Source: Nonomuraea angiospora (GTDB lineage: Bacteria; Actinomycetota; Actinomycetes; Streptosporangiales; Streptosporangiaceae). From it: a DNA stretch of 64,000 nucleotides. Positions 7,911-17,106 of the stretch are shown here, piece by piece. Positions within the stretch are counted from its first letter, which is position 1. Each line of letters begins with the position of its first letter. The notes under the pieces are model-generated. The model did not search any database. It saw only the letters and a program-made list of their open reading frames with translations, and was not told the DNA's origin. The DNA lies in contig NZ_JADBEK010000001.1 of the NCBI RefSeq assembly GCF_014873145.1, positions 11,532,001 to 11,596,000 on the forward strand, in the 5' to 3' direction. The position numbers and the translations under genes are program-made.

Positions 7911-9389
7911 ATGGCGCGCCTCACAGCTCTTGCCGGTGGCGTCGCGGCGGCACTGGTGCTGATCGCGATGCCGGTCGCGGCTCACGAGCACCCGAGCGGG
8001 ATCACCGACCTGGTGACCCCCGCCGTGGTGCGGGTGGAAGCCGTGTCCCATGTGGAGATCACCCTGCTCGACCACATCGGCGAGCTCAAACATGTGGAGC
8101 GGTCCTACGACATCCCGTTCGCCACGGGCACCGGGACCGTCGTCAACCCCGACGGCGCCATCATCGCGCTCAGACGCCTGGCCGTGAACCCCAACGACGT
8201 CGCGATCTACGCCGCGAACAAGGTCTTCGCCGAGCACCACAAGGTGAAGATCCCCCTCGACTACGACAAGCACAAGCTCAAGGACGACCTGCTCAACCAC
8301 CACCTGCAGGAGTGCTACCCGCCGAAGACCGACACCGCCACCTGCATCATCAACGTGACCACCGAGATCACGGCCTACCCCAACGTGTCGCCGCCGAGCC
8401 CCGGCGGCATCAAGGTCAAGTGCATCAAGGCCGGCCCGACGCCCGACAGCCCCGCCGTGCTGGTGCCGGTCACCCCCGTGACCGGAGGCGTCGGCATGCC
8501 CACCGCGCCGCTCGCCGACCAGGTGCCCGCGCAGGAGGGTGCGCCCACCAACGTGGCGGGCTTCCTCGGCCGGCCGGGCCCGAAGGTCCTGGAGACCGTC
8601 GAGATCGCCCACCTCGGCAAGGGCGGTGCGGGCGGCGCGGGCGGTGACGCCGGCAGGCCGTTCGCCGACCCGGAGAAGAAGGTGGACGAGCCGGTCAAGC
8701 TGGGCGGCCTGGCCGACCAGGGACTCATCGGCGCCCCCGTGATCGGCGACAAGAACGGCCACGTCATCGGCCTGCTGGTGGGCGGTGGCAAAGAAGGCAA
8801 GATGATCGGCATCAGGGAGATCAACGGCATCCTGGCCGCCGCCAAGGTGGTGCCGCGCAGAGGCGCGATCGACACGGCGTTCGAGGCGGCGCTGACCCGC
8901 TATCACACCAAGTACTACACGGAGGCGGCGCCCGGCTTCCAGCGCGTGCTGGAGCTCTATCCGGGCAACGTGGTGGCCGCCAAGCTGCTGAAGACCTCGC
9001 TGGAGAAACGGGGCGGGCCGGAGGACCAGGGCACGAAACAGGTGGCGGCCACCACCACCCGCTCGACCCCGCTGTGGCCGTTCATCGTGGCGGCCGGAAT
9101 CCTCTTCATGGCCGCCGCCGGCGGGGCGTATCTGCTGTGGCGCCGCCGTGCTCCTGAAAAGGTGACAGAGCCGCCAGAGCCACTGGCGGCGACCGCGCCA
9201 CCGCTCGACGACGCGGCCGGCCAGACCGTGGTCGTACGGCGGTCGCAGGCGTTCCCCATGGTCCCCCAGCAACAACAGCAGGTGATGACCGCGCCGAACC
9301 CGGCGGTCAAGTACTGCACCTCGTGCGGCATGCGACTCGGGCCCGCGCATCGCTTCTGCGGCTACTGCGGCCACCCCATCGAGACGTGA
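7911..9389 (+). CDS. Secreted/membrane HtrA-like pseudoprotease with cytoplasmic zinc ribbon
   Basis: 492 residues. A signal peptide (ALVLIAMPVAAHEHP) is followed by a trypsin-fold domain recognisable by GTGTVVNPDGAIIAL and by GAPVIGDKNGHVIGLL. The catalytic His position reads Arg (about R89) and the Ser position of GNSGGP reads Ala (A275), so it should not be a protease. Residues 320-370 look like a helical TPR-like hairpin. A membrane segment spans 388-410, and the inside tail ends in a C4 zinc ribbon (C469, C472, C483, C486). The ATG at 7911 follows GGGAGCGGAG. The stop overlaps the kinase start (TGATG). A sensor or anchoring role for the kinase is inference. Confidence 0.75.
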   Translation: MARLTALAGGVAAALVLIAMPVAAHEHPSGITDLVTPAVVRVEAVSHVEITLLDHIGELKHVERSYDIPFATGTGTVVNPDGAIIALRRLAVNPNDVAIYAANKVFAEHHKVKIPLDYDKHKLKDDLLNHHLQECYPPKTDTATCIINVTTEITAYPNVSPPSPGGIKVKCIKAGPTPDSPAVLVPVTPVTGGVGMPTAPLADQVPAQEGAPTNVAGFLGRPGPKVLETVEIAHLGKGGAGGAGGDAGRPFADPEKKVDEPVKLGGLADQGLIGAPVIGDKNGHVIGLLVGGGKEGKMIGIREINGILAAAKVVPRRGAIDTAFEAALTRYHTKYYTEAAPGFQRVLELYPGNVVAAKLLKTSLEKRGGPEDQGTKQVAATTTRSTPLWPFIVAAGILFMAAAGGAYLLWRRRAPEKVTEPPEPLAATAPPLDDAAGQTVVVRRSQAFPMVPQQQQQVMTAPNPAVKYCTSCGMRLGPAHRFCGYCGHPIET

Positions 9390-11128
9390 TGCCATTGAAC
9401 GAAAGATCGCTCATCGGCCAGGAGGTGGCCGGGTACTACATCGAGGACATCGTCGGCAAGGGCGGCATGGCCGTGGTCTACCTTGCGCTCGACCCCAGGT
9501 TGAGCCGCCGGGTGGCGCTGAAGATCCTCAACCCGGTGCTCAGCGTCGACGACCGGTTCAGGCAGCGGTTCATCCTGGAGTCCCGAACGGTCGCCAGCAT
9601 CGAGCACCCCAACATCATCCCGATCTACGAGGCCAACGCCGACGCCGACGGCGTCCTCTACATCGCCATGCGCTACGTCGACGGGCTCGACCTGCGCCGG
9701 CTCATCTACGACCGCGGACCGCTGCCGATCGGCCAGGCGAACCAGATCTTCGCCCAGGTCGCCGCCGCCCTCGACGCCGCGCACGCGCACGACCTGATCC
9801 ACCGCGACGTCAAACCGGCCAACATCCTGCTGGCCGGCGACCACGTCTACCTCACCGACTTCGGCATCACCAAGCACCGCTCGTCGATCTCCGGGCTGAC
9901 CCAGACCGACCAGTTCATCGGCACGCCCCGTTATATGTCGCCCGAGCAGATCAACAAGGAGCACATCGACGGCCGCGCCGACCAGTACGCGCTGGCCTGC
10001 GTGGTCTACGAGGGGCTCTCGGCGCGGCTGCCGTTCCAGCGCGAGAACGACATCGCGCTGCTCTGGGCCCACCTCGCCGAGCAGCCGACGCCGCTGTCGC
10101 AGCTCAGGCCCGACCTGCCCGCGCAGATCGACGCCGTGATGATGCGGGCGCTGGCCAAGGCGCCCGAGCAGCGCTACGCCACCTGTACGGAGTTCGTGAC
10201 CGCGCTGCGTGACGCGATCAGCGGGCATCAGCCCGATCTCATGAGCGGCCCCGCCGGCGGGCCCCACCTCGTGCCCCGCCAGGGTCCCCACTCGGGTCCC
10301 CACTCGGGCCCCCACTCGGGGCCGCACCCGGCGCCGTACCCCGCGCCCGTCCCGGGACAGACGACGGGACCGACGGCGGGACCCGCGACCGGCCCCCAGA
10401 GCAGCCCCCCGACCGGCCCCGGCTCCGGCCCGCACCCCGCACCCGTGCTGGGGTCCTCGTTCGCGCCGATCGGGTCGGACCGGGCCCCCTCGCCGCCCAC
10501 GCATCCGACCGCCCCCAAGAAGCGCCCAGGACGCGTCCCGATCGTGGCCACTACGCTGGTCGCCGCCGCCGCGGCTCTCGCGCTCGTCGCCATGATCATC
10601 ATGAACCACCAAGGCGACACCTGGTCCCGCTACAAGACCAGCGCCGCCGCGCCGCTCACCTTCGAGTACCCGGGCGACTGGACCGTGCGCACCCACCAGG
10701 ACCTGTTCGCGGTGGTCTCGCCGCACGCCCAGGAGTTCGAGTCCCTGTTCGTGGCCGGCCCCGGCGCGGACTGGTCGGCGATCACCCAGGTCGTCGAGGA
10801 CGACCCCGACTCCGCCTCGGGCGTCTACGTCCAGGTCTCCGACACCCTCGACGCCGGCGGCAGCTCCGAGCAGATGAAGGCCAAGATGGAGGCCCTGCTG
10901 CCCGGCCAGGTCGACGTCGGCAAGCCCGTGCCGGACCAGGCCGGCTCCAGCCCCGCCACCCGCTTCGACGGCTCCCTGCACGACCCCGCGACCGGGACCA
11001 GGCTGGGATTCGTCAGCTACGTGATCGACCGCCGGCCCAAGACCATGCTCGTGATGTACTTCTGCGCCAAGACCACGTGCGACGACGCCACCCAGACCCG
11101 CATCCGGCAGAGCGTCCACGTGTCGTGA
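9389..11128 (+). CDS. Receptor-type serine/threonine protein kinase (PknB-like)
   Basis: 579 residues. The kinase domain covers about 14-280 with the glycine loop GKGGMAVVY (23-31), catalytic K45 in VALKIL, HRDVKPANILL, DFGITK and SPEQ; all catalytic residues are present. A Pro/Gly linker follows that contains four 12-nt repeats encoding HSGP (10282-10328). One membrane segment (VATTLVAAAAALALVAMIIM) leads to an extracellular domain with an FEYPGDW motif like the PsbP/DUF1795-type fold. The start overlaps the stop of the pseudoprotease gene, so the two products are probably made in fixed ratio and may form one signalling unit. Confidence 0.9.
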   Translation: MPLNERSLIGQEVAGYYIEDIVGKGGMAVVYLALDPRLSRRVALKILNPVLSVDDRFRQRFILESRTVASIEHPNIIPIYEANADADGVLYIAMRYVDGLDLRRLIYDRGPLPIGQANQIFAQVAAALDAAHAHDLIHRDVKPANILLAGDHVYLTDFGITKHRSSISGLTQTDQFIGTPRYMSPEQINKEHIDGRADQYALACVVYEGLSARLPFQRENDIALLWAHLAEQPTPLSQLRPDLPAQIDAVMMRALAKAPEQRYATCTEFVTALRDAISGHQPDLMSGPAGGPHLVPRQGPHSGPHSGPHSGPHPAPYPAPVPGQTTGPTAGPATGPQSSPPTGPGSGPHPAPVLGSSFAPIGSDRAPSPPTHPTAPKKRPGRVPIVATTLVAAAAALALVAMIIMNHQGDTWSRYKTSAAAPLTFEYPGDWTVRTHQDLFAVVSPHAQEFESLFVAGPGADWSAITQVVEDDPDSASGVYVQVSDTLDAGGSSEQMKAKMEALLPGQVDVGKPVPDQAGSSPATRFDGSLHDPATGTRLGFVSYVIDRRPKTMLVMYFCAKTTCDDATQTRIRQSVHVS

Positions 11129-11196
11129 CTTGTGACTCACTTGCGTGCGGCTTGGCCTGGGTGTTCTGGCGGTGTTCAAGGTGGGGGCGCGGCGTC

Positions 11197-11202
11197 TACC
11201 CT
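11197..11202 (+). promoter_or_regulatory. -10 box TACCCT, leaderless transcript
   Basis: TACCCT fits the actinobacterial TANNNT box and ends exactly 7 nt before the GTG start at 11210, the spacing expected for a transcript beginning at the start codon. A TTCAAG element lies 16 bp upstream. The placement supports the GTG start. Confidence 0.5.
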
Positions 11203-11209
11203 CCGGCTT

Positions 11210-11866
11210 GTGGGCATTCGCATAGTCATCGCCGACGATCAGGCGATGGTCAGGGCCGGGCTGCGCATGGTCGTCGACAGCGACCCCGGCATGGAGGTGG
11301 TCGGCGAGGCGTCCGACGGGCGTGAGGCCGTCGCCGTGGTCAGGCGTACGCGGCCGGACATCGTGCTCATGGACATCTCGATGCCCCGGCTCGACGGGCT
11401 GGCCGCGGCCAAGGAGCTGCTGGACGACCCGTCGCCGCCCAAGGTCATCACGCTGACCACGTTCGACACCGACGAGAACCTCTACGCCGCGCTGCGCGCC
11501 GGCACCAGCGGGTTCCTGCTGAAGGTGTCGCCGCCGGAGCAGCTCCTGGAGGCGATCAGGGTCGTGCACGCCGGTGACGCGCTGCTCGACCCGGCCGTGA
11601 CGAGCCGGGTGATCGCCACGTTCGCGGGGCGGGCCGAGCCGACGCCCTCGCCCCGGCTGGCCGAGCTGACGCCGCGCGAGCTGGAGGTGCTGCGGCTGCT
11701 GGCGCGCGGCCTCACCAACGCCGAGATCGCCGGGGAGCTGTACGTGGGGGAGGCCACGGTCAAGACGCACGTGGCGCGGGTGCTGATGAAGCTGTCGCTC
11801 CGGGACCGCGCGCAGGCCGTGGTGTTCGCGTACGAGACCGGGGTGGTCAGGCCGGGCGCCGCCTGA
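11210..11866 (+). CDS. NarL/LuxR-family response regulator, orphan
   Basis: 218 residues. The receiver domain has the acidic pair D9-D10, the phosphoacceptor D55 in VLMDISMP, and the conserved Lys in GFLLKVSPPEQLL. A LuxR-type helix-turn-helix follows (LTPRELEVLRLLARGLTNAEIA, then TVKTHVARVLMKL). No sensor kinase is adjacent; upstream is a Ser/Thr kinase gene, which leaves open whether that kinase or a distant partner controls it. A GTG start at 11210 removes an Arg/Gly-rich stretch that would otherwise precede the first strand, and it lies 7 nt after a -10 box, so the mRNA is probably leaderless. Confidence 0.9.
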   Translation: MGIRIVIADDQAMVRAGLRMVVDSDPGMEVVGEASDGREAVAVVRRTRPDIVLMDISMPRLDGLAAAKELLDDPSPPKVITLTTFDTDENLYAALRAGTSGFLLKVSPPEQLLEAIRVVHAGDALLDPAVTSRVIATFAGRAEPTPSPRLAELTPRELEVLRLLARGLTNAEIAGELYVGEATVKTHVARVLMKLSLRDRAQAVVFAYETGVVRPGAA

Positions 11867-11936
11867 GGGTTTGGCGGGACATGGGGTGTCATGTGTATAT
11901 TTTCCGTCAGAAGGCGGTAGATACAGGAGATATTTC

Positions 11937-14006
11937 ATGCAAGCGTTCCCTCGGGTGCTGTTCGACGAGGCCCACAGCGAGTCGTGGACCGTCCGGCGCG
12001 AGGTGGCCGAGGCCATCAACCCCGCCCATCCCGACGACAACAGCTACGCCCGCGCGGCCGGGCTGCTGCGGCACCTGGGCCACACGGTCGGCGCCCACAC
12101 CTCCGGCGCGCTCACGCCCGAGACGCTCGCCGAGCAGGACGTCCTGGTGATCGCGCACCCGTCGGGAGAGCGGTGGGAACGTACCATCGGGCAGGGCAGC
12201 CCCCTCTTCACCGCCGACGAGCTGGACGCGATCGAGTCCTTCGTCGCCGGCGGCGGCGGGCTGGTGGTGCTGGCCGAGGAGGAGCAGGACAAGTACGGCA
12301 ACAACCTGCGCGAGCTGCTCGGGCGGTTCGGCGTGGGCGTCGCGCACACCACCGTGCGCGACCCGAGGCACGCGCACCGGGACGTGGCCACCTGGGTGCT
12401 GGCCGAGCCCGCGACCACCTCCGGCCTGCTCGCCGGCGTCCGCACGGCCTGCTTCTACCGCACCGGCGTCCTCACGGTCTCCAGTGAGGGCGCGGGCGAG
12501 GTGCTGTTCGCGACCTCGCCGACCGCCGACCCGGCGGGCGCGCCGCTGGCCGCCGCCGTCCGGTACGGCAAGGGGCGCGTGGTCGCCTTCGCCGACTCCG
12601 ACCTCTTCGGCGACGACTCCATCGAGGACTACGACCACCGGCGCCTCTGGGGCAACGTGGTCACCTGGGCCGCTCGCGTCCCGGACGCCGGCGCCGCCAC
12701 CGGGTCGCGCGACGAGGCCAAGGCGGCCGGGTTCGCCCGGCTCAAGGCGGCCGTCGAGGAGCTGCGGCCGCTGCAGGTCAAGGACGGCTCGGTGCCGGAG
12801 GAGAAGGAGCGGGCGAAGGCGCTGGTGGCCGAGATCGGGACACGCCTGGGCGAAATATCGCCATATTTCCCGCATGACGCCGCATACCTCCAGGCCGTCC
12901 GGGACGACCTGGCGAAGTGGGCCGGCCAGGACCTCGGCGTGCCCGACTTCCTCGACTCGCTCGACCTGTTCCACCCCGACACCCAGCGCGAGGACGGGCT
13001 GGAGCACGTCGTGCTCTTCCCCATGTACACCCAGAACGGCAACCCCGCCCGCAACCTGGAGGCCGTCTGGATCCGGACGATCTGGCCGGACTGGCTGGCC
13101 GAGCTGGAGGCGGGCGGCTACGACAACCCGATGTTCGTGCCGATCGCGTTCGAGGACTTCACCTCCGGCTACGACACCCACTCCGCCGTGCTCTTCCCCG
13201 AGACGGTCGCGGTGCGGCAGGCTCCGGCGCGCTTCACCTGGGGCGGGATCTTCGCCGACCGGGAGGCCGCCAGGTTCAGGCGGGTGTCGCAGGCCGCCGC
13301 CGAGACGCTCAAGCTCGACCTGCCGCCGGACGCGGCCAGGCTGCTGGCCTCGCAGCGGCTCGCGCAGGACACGTTCGTGCTCTGGGACCTGGTCCACGAC
13401 CGCACCCACAGCCACGGCGACCTGCCGTTCGACCCGTTCATGATCAAGCAGCGGATGCCGTACTGGCTGTACTCGCTGGAGGAGCTGCGCTGCGACCTGA
13501 CCGCGTTCGGCGAGGCCGTCAAGCTGGAGGCGCGGGGCGTGCCGCACGCGCGGTACGTGCAGGTGGCGATCCTGTTCGACCGGCTGTTCAGGTTCCCGAT
13601 CACCGGGGAGCGGGTGCGGAACTACGACGGGCTCGGCGGGCAGCTGCTCTTCGCGTACCTGCACCGCAACGACATCGTGCGCTGGACGGACAACCGGCTC
13701 ACGATCGACTGGGAGCGGGTCGCGGACGGGGTCGCCGACCTGCGGGGCGAGGTCGAGAAGCTGTACCGCGACAGCATCGACCGGTCCAAGCTGGCGCACT
13801 GGCTGGCGGCGTACGAGCTGGTGAGCGCGTACGTGGCGCCGCACCCCGGCTCCACCTGGGCCAAGGGGGTCCAGGCGCTGCCGGAGGAGCAGAAGGCCAA
13901 GGTGGACGCGGTGCTGGCGGACGAGTTCCCGCTGAGCATGTTCTACGAGGCACTGCGCCGTAAGCTGGGCGAAGTGGTCGAATCGACTAAGGGACTTCGC
14001 GCATGA
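11937..14006 (+). CDS. DUF6421-like protein with N-terminal amidotransferase/DUF4350-like domain
   Basis: 689 residues. The ATG at 11937 has a strong ribosome site (AGGAGA, 6 nt away) in an unusually AT-rich leader. Residues 1 to about 260 resemble the GIFT/DUF4350 or class I glutamine-amidotransferase-like fold that binds a ligand without obvious catalysis (LFDEAHSESWTV, DVLVIAHPSGE, IESFVAGGGGLVVLAEEE, GKGRVVAFADSDLFGDDSI). The remaining 430 residues resemble the actinobacterial DUF6421 family as I remember it (PMYTQNGNPARNLEAVW, DRTHSHGDLPFDPFMIKQRMPYW cut short here). Function is unknown. It is translationally coupled to an SDR and a threonine aldolase, so an amino-acid-related metabolic role is likely but unproven. 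Confidence 0.6.
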   Translation: MQAFPRVLFDEAHSESWTVRREVAEAINPAHPDDNSYARAAGLLRHLGHTVGAHTSGALTPETLAEQDVLVIAHPSGERWERTIGQGSPLFTADELDAIESFVAGGGGLVVLAEEEQDKYGNNLRELLGRFGVGVAHTTVRDPRHAHRDVATWVLAEPATTSGLLAGVRTACFYRTGVLTVSSEGAGEVLFATSPTADPAGAPLAAAVRYGKGRVVAFADSDLFGDDSIEDYDHRRLWGNVVTWAARVPDAGAATGSRDEAKAAGFARLKAAVEELRPLQVKDGSVPEEKERAKALVAEIGTRLGEISPYFPHDAAYLQAVRDDLAKWAGQDLGVPDFLDSLDLFHPDTQREDGLEHVVLFPMYTQNGNPARNLEAVWIRTIWPDWLAELEAGGYDNPMFVPIAFEDFTSGYDTHSAVLFPETVAVRQAPARFTWGGIFADREAARFRRVSQAAAETLKLDLPPDAARLLASQRLAQDTFVLWDLVHDRTHSHGDLPFDPFMIKQRMPYWLYSLEELRCDLTAFGEAVKLEARGVPHARYVQVAILFDRLFRFPITGERVRNYDGLGGQLLFAYLHRNDIVRWTDNRLTIDWERVADGVADLRGEVEKLYRDSIDRSKLAHWLAAYELVSAYVAPHPGSTWAKGVQALPEEQKAKVDAVLADEFPLSMFYEALRRKLGEVVESTKGLRA

Positions 14007-14632
14007 TCATTCTGGTTACGGGTGCTGGGGGGCCGACCGGGGAGGCCGTTTCCGAATATTTCCGGAAAAATGGCCATACGGTGATCGCGGTCGACAAAGA
14101 GGACGTCGACCTGCTCGACCGCACCGCCGTACAGGGCCTGGCCGACTGGATCGAGCGTGACCACGGCCGCGTGGACGGCGTGGTGCACCTGGTCGGCGGC
14201 TGGCGCGGCGCCGGCTCGTTCGCCGAGACCAGCCTCGACGACTGGGACCTCCTGCACGACCTGTTGATCCGCACGCTCCAGAACGTGTCGCTGGCCTTCG
14301 AGCCGCTGCTGCGCGACAGCGACAACGGCCGCTTCGTGATCGTCTCGGCCAAGGCGGCCGAGCGGCCCTCCGCCGGGGGCGCCGCCTACGCGGCGGCCAA
14401 GGCGGCGGCCGAGGCGTGGACGCTCTCCCTGGCCGACGCGCTCTCCGGCACCGGCAGCGCGGCCACCATCCTGGTGGTCAAGGCCCTGGTGAACGACGCC
14501 ATGCGGGCCGAGAAGCCCGACGCGAAGTTCGCCGGCTTCACCGACGTACACGACCTCGCGGCGGCCATCGGCGGCCTCTACGACCGCCCCGCCGCCGAGG
14601 TCAACGGCACCCGATTGGACCTTACTGCGTGA
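14003..14632 (+). CDS. Short-chain dehydrogenase/reductase
   Basis: 209 residues. It has an N-terminal nucleotide-binding motif (VTGAGGPTGEAV), a VHLVGGW equivalent of the NNAG motif, an active-site Ser (IVSAKAAE) and the catalytic pair YAAAK. It is a short classical SDR using NAD(P). The ATG overlaps the preceding stop (ATGA) and the stop overlaps the aldolase GTG (GTGA), so the three genes form one coupled unit. The substrate is unknown; an oxo or hydroxy intermediate made or used by the aldolase is a reasonable guess. Confidence 0.85.
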   Translation: MIILVTGAGGPTGEAVSEYFRKNGHTVIAVDKEDVDLLDRTAVQGLADWIERDHGRVDGVVHLVGGWRGAGSFAETSLDDWDLLHDLLIRTLQNVSLAFEPLLRDSDNGRFVIVSAKAAERPSAGGAAYAAAKAAAEAWTLSLADALSGTGSAATILVVKALVNDAMRAEKPDAKFAGFTDVHDLAAAIGGLYDRPAAEVNGTRLDLTA

Positions 14633-15678
14633 CTTCCCGGCACGACCCCCGGCTCAAGGCGTTCGCCAGCGACAACTACGCCGGGGTACACCCCGAAATC
14701 CTCCAGGCCATCGCCGCCGCCAACGGCGGCCACCAGACCGCCTACGGCGAGGACGTCTACACCGAGGCCATGGGGGAGGTCTTCAAGCGGCACTTCGGCG
14801 AGCGGGCGCAGGCCTGGCCGGTCTTCAACGGCACGGCCGCGAACGTCGTCTCCCTCCGCTCGATGACCGCCCACTGGGAGGCGGTCATCTGCGCGGAGAG
14901 CGCCCACATCAACACCGACGAGGGCGGGGCGCCCGAGGTGGCGGGCGGCATCAAGCTGCTCACCGTGCCCACGCCCGACGGCAAGCTCACGCCGGAGCTG
15001 ATCGACCGGCAGGCGTGGGGGTTCGGCGACGTGCACCGGGCGCAGCCGCGCGTGGTGTCCATCTCCAACACCACCGAGCTCGGCACCCTCTACACGGCCG
15101 ACGAGATCGCGGCGATCTGCTCGCACGCGCATGACCTGGGGCTGCTCGTCCACCTCGACGGCTCCCGCCTCACCAACGCCGCCGCCGCCCTCGACGTCCC
15201 GCTGCGGGCCCTCACGACGGACGCGGGGGTGGATGTGCTCTCCTTCGGCGGCACCAAGATCGGGCTGCTGTACGGGGAGGCGGTCGTCGTCCTCAATCCC
15301 GCCGCCGCGACCGGGGTCGACTACCTCCGTAAGACGTTCATGCAGCTGTCGTCGAAGATGCGCTTCGTGTCGGCGCAGTTCGAGGCGCTGCTGTCGGGGG
15401 ACCTGTGGCTGCGCAACGCCCGCCAGGCCAACGCCATGGGTCGGCGCCTGGCCGAGGCTGTCAGCGGCATCCCGGGGGTGCGGCTGACCCGGCCGGTGGA
15501 GGCGAACGCGGTCTTCGCGATCCTGCCCCGGGACGTGACGGAGCGGCTGGCCAAGCGGTTCCGGTTCTACACGTGGAACGAGGCGACGGGCGAGGTGCGG
15601 TGGATGTGCGCCTTCGACACGACGGAGGCCGACGTGGACGCCTTCGCCGCCGCCCTGGCCGACGAGATGCGCGCGTAG
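14629..15678 (+). CDS. Low-specificity L-threonine aldolase-type PLP enzyme
   Basis: 349 residues. The PLP lysine is in VLSFGGTKIGLLYG, the cofactor Asp in VHLDGSRLTNAAAAL, and the N-terminal FASDNYAGVHPEIL matches threonine aldolases, which split beta-hydroxy amino acids into glycine and an aldehyde. The GTG start overlaps the SDR stop, which supports it over the long upstream open frame. As third gene of a DUF6421-SDR-aldolase operon it could act on a hydroxy amino acid other than threonine. Confidence 0.88.
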   Translation: MTSRHDPRLKAFASDNYAGVHPEILQAIAAANGGHQTAYGEDVYTEAMGEVFKRHFGERAQAWPVFNGTAANVVSLRSMTAHWEAVICAESAHINTDEGGAPEVAGGIKLLTVPTPDGKLTPELIDRQAWGFGDVHRAQPRVVSISNTTELGTLYTADEIAAICSHAHDLGLLVHLDGSRLTNAAAALDVPLRALTTDAGVDVLSFGGTKIGLLYGEAVVVLNPAAATGVDYLRKTFMQLSSKMRFVSAQFEALLSGDLWLRNARQANAMGRRLAEAVSGIPGVRLTRPVEANAVFAILPRDVTERLAKRFRFYTWNEATGEVRWMCAFDTTEADVDAFAAALADEMRA

Positions 15679-15686
15679 GGCGGCCG

Positions 15687-17102
15687 TCAGGGCTTGCTGG
15701 GGGCGGACCGCAGGGCGAGGCGGGCCGCCTGCCAGCCGCCCACCCCGTGCACCGACGGGCCGGGCGGGGTGGAGGCCGAGCACAGGAAGACGCCCGGCAG
15801 CGGGGTGCGCCACGGCGCCGGGGACCAGACGGGGCGGCGCAGGAACTGGACCAGGCTGGTGAGGCCGCCGGTGATGTCGCCGCCCACCAGGTTGGGGTTG
15901 GCGGCCTCCAGGTCGGCGGGGCCCATCGTGTGGCGGGCCAGGACGCGGTCGCGGAAGCCGGGCGCGTACCGCTCGATCTGGCTCTCGATGGCGTCGGTCA
16001 TGTCCACCGTCGAGCCGGCGGGCACGTGGCAGTACGCCCAGAAGGTGTGCCCGCCCCTCGTCGGGTCCGCCGCGTACGGCTGGACCGCCAGCACGTACGG
16101 CCGGGGCGAGTGCCGCCCGGCGCTCGTCTCCGCCTCGCTGAGCGCGATCTCCTCCAGCGTCCCGCCCAGGTGCACCGTGCCCGCGTCCGCCACCGCCGGG
16201 TCGCGCCACGGCACCGGCCCGTCCAGGGCCCAGTCCATCTTGAAGACGCCGGGGCCGTACCGGAAGCGGGCGAGCCGCCGCCGGTAGCCCGCCGGCAGGT
16301 CCGCCATCGCGAGGAACTGCCGGGGCGAGACGTCCAGCACCACCGTCGGCGCGGACAGCTCCGAGAGCCGGCGCACGCGGTGGCCGGTGACCGCCTCCCC
16401 GCCCAGCGACCTGAGCTCGGCCACCAGCGCGTCGGCCAGCACCTGCGACCCGCCCCGCACCAGCGGCCAGCCCGCCAGGTGGGCCAGGGAGGCCAGCATC
16501 AGCCCGTATCCGGCGGTGATGGGCGCGCGCAGGTCGCGTACGGAGTGGGCGGCCATGCCCGCGATGAGCGCCCGCCCCTCCATGGTCCTGAACGCCCGCC
16601 GGGCGAACGTCGTGGCGGGCAGGGCCGCCGCGAGCCCGAACCTGGCCGCCTGCGCGAACGTGCGCGGCCCCGTCGCCCGCCACGGGCCGAGCGGCTTGAG
16701 AAGCAGGTCCACCAGCGGGAGCCCGGCGCGGGCCGCCGCGCCCACGGTCGCCAGCCACGCGCCCGCGTCGCGGCCCAGGCCCTGGGCGGTGCGGTGGGCG
16801 TCGCGGTGCACGAGCGCGGCAGGACGGCCGTCGAGCGGATGGGCCACGGGCACCGGGGGATGGACGAACTCCACGCCCGGAAGGTCCAGCGCCCGGAGCG
16901 CGGGAGACGCCACGGCCATCGCCATCACGGTCGCGCACAGGTCGTGCACCCGGCCCGGCAGCGTCAGCTCGCCGGAGCGCAGCCCGCCGCCGAAGCGGTC
17001 GGCGGCCTCCAGCAGCAGCACCCTGCGCCCGGCGCGGGCCAGCGTGACGGCGGCGACGAGCCCGTTGGGCCCGGAGCCCACCACGACGGCGTCGGCGTCC
17101 AT
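15687..17102 (-). CDS. CrtI-like NAD(P)/FAD-dependent oxidoreductase
   Basis: 471 residues. The FAD dinucleotide-binding motif GSGPNGLVAAVTLARAG is at about residues 9-25, followed by LLLEAADRFGGGLRS, and the protein ends with the C-terminal FAD motif (STPPGPSVHGVGGWQAAR). This is the phytoene-desaturase/amine-oxidase superfamily, often named phytoene dehydrogenase-related in actinobacteria. No other carotenoid gene lies nearby, so carotenoid desaturation is not supported. The gene starts 4 nt after the DUF305 gene and is probably co-transcribed with it. Confidence 0.82.
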   Translation of the reverse strand: MDADAVVVGSGPNGLVAAVTLARAGRRVLLLEAADRFGGGLRSGELTLPGRVHDLCATVMAMAVASPALRALDLPGVEFVHPPVPVAHPLDGRPAALVHRDAHRTAQGLGRDAGAWLATVGAAARAGLPLVDLLLKPLGPWRATGPRTFAQAARFGLAAALPATTFARRAFRTMEGRALIAGMAAHSVRDLRAPITAGYGLMLASLAHLAGWPLVRGGSQVLADALVAELRSLGGEAVTGHRVRRLSELSAPTVVLDVSPRQFLAMADLPAGYRRRLARFRYGPGVFKMDWALDGPVPWRDPAVADAGTVHLGGTLEEIALSEAETSAGRHSPRPYVLAVQPYAADPTRGGHTFWAYCHVPAGSTVDMTDAIESQIERYAPGFRDRVLARHTMGPADLEAANPNLVGGDITGGLTSLVQFLRRPVWSPAPWRTPLPGVFLCSASTPPGPSVHGVGGWQAARLALRSAPSKP

Positions 17103-17106
17103 GGCG

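Noticed and set aside
9362..12040. 892-codon open frame on the minus strand
   Set aside because: It is antisense to the Ser/Thr kinase and response regulator genes and shows no domain.
15687..17102. Phytoene desaturase for carotenoid synthesis
   Set aside because: Although the fold is CrtI-like, no crtB, crtE or cyclase gene is nearby and the neighbours are DUF305/DUF3105 proteins.
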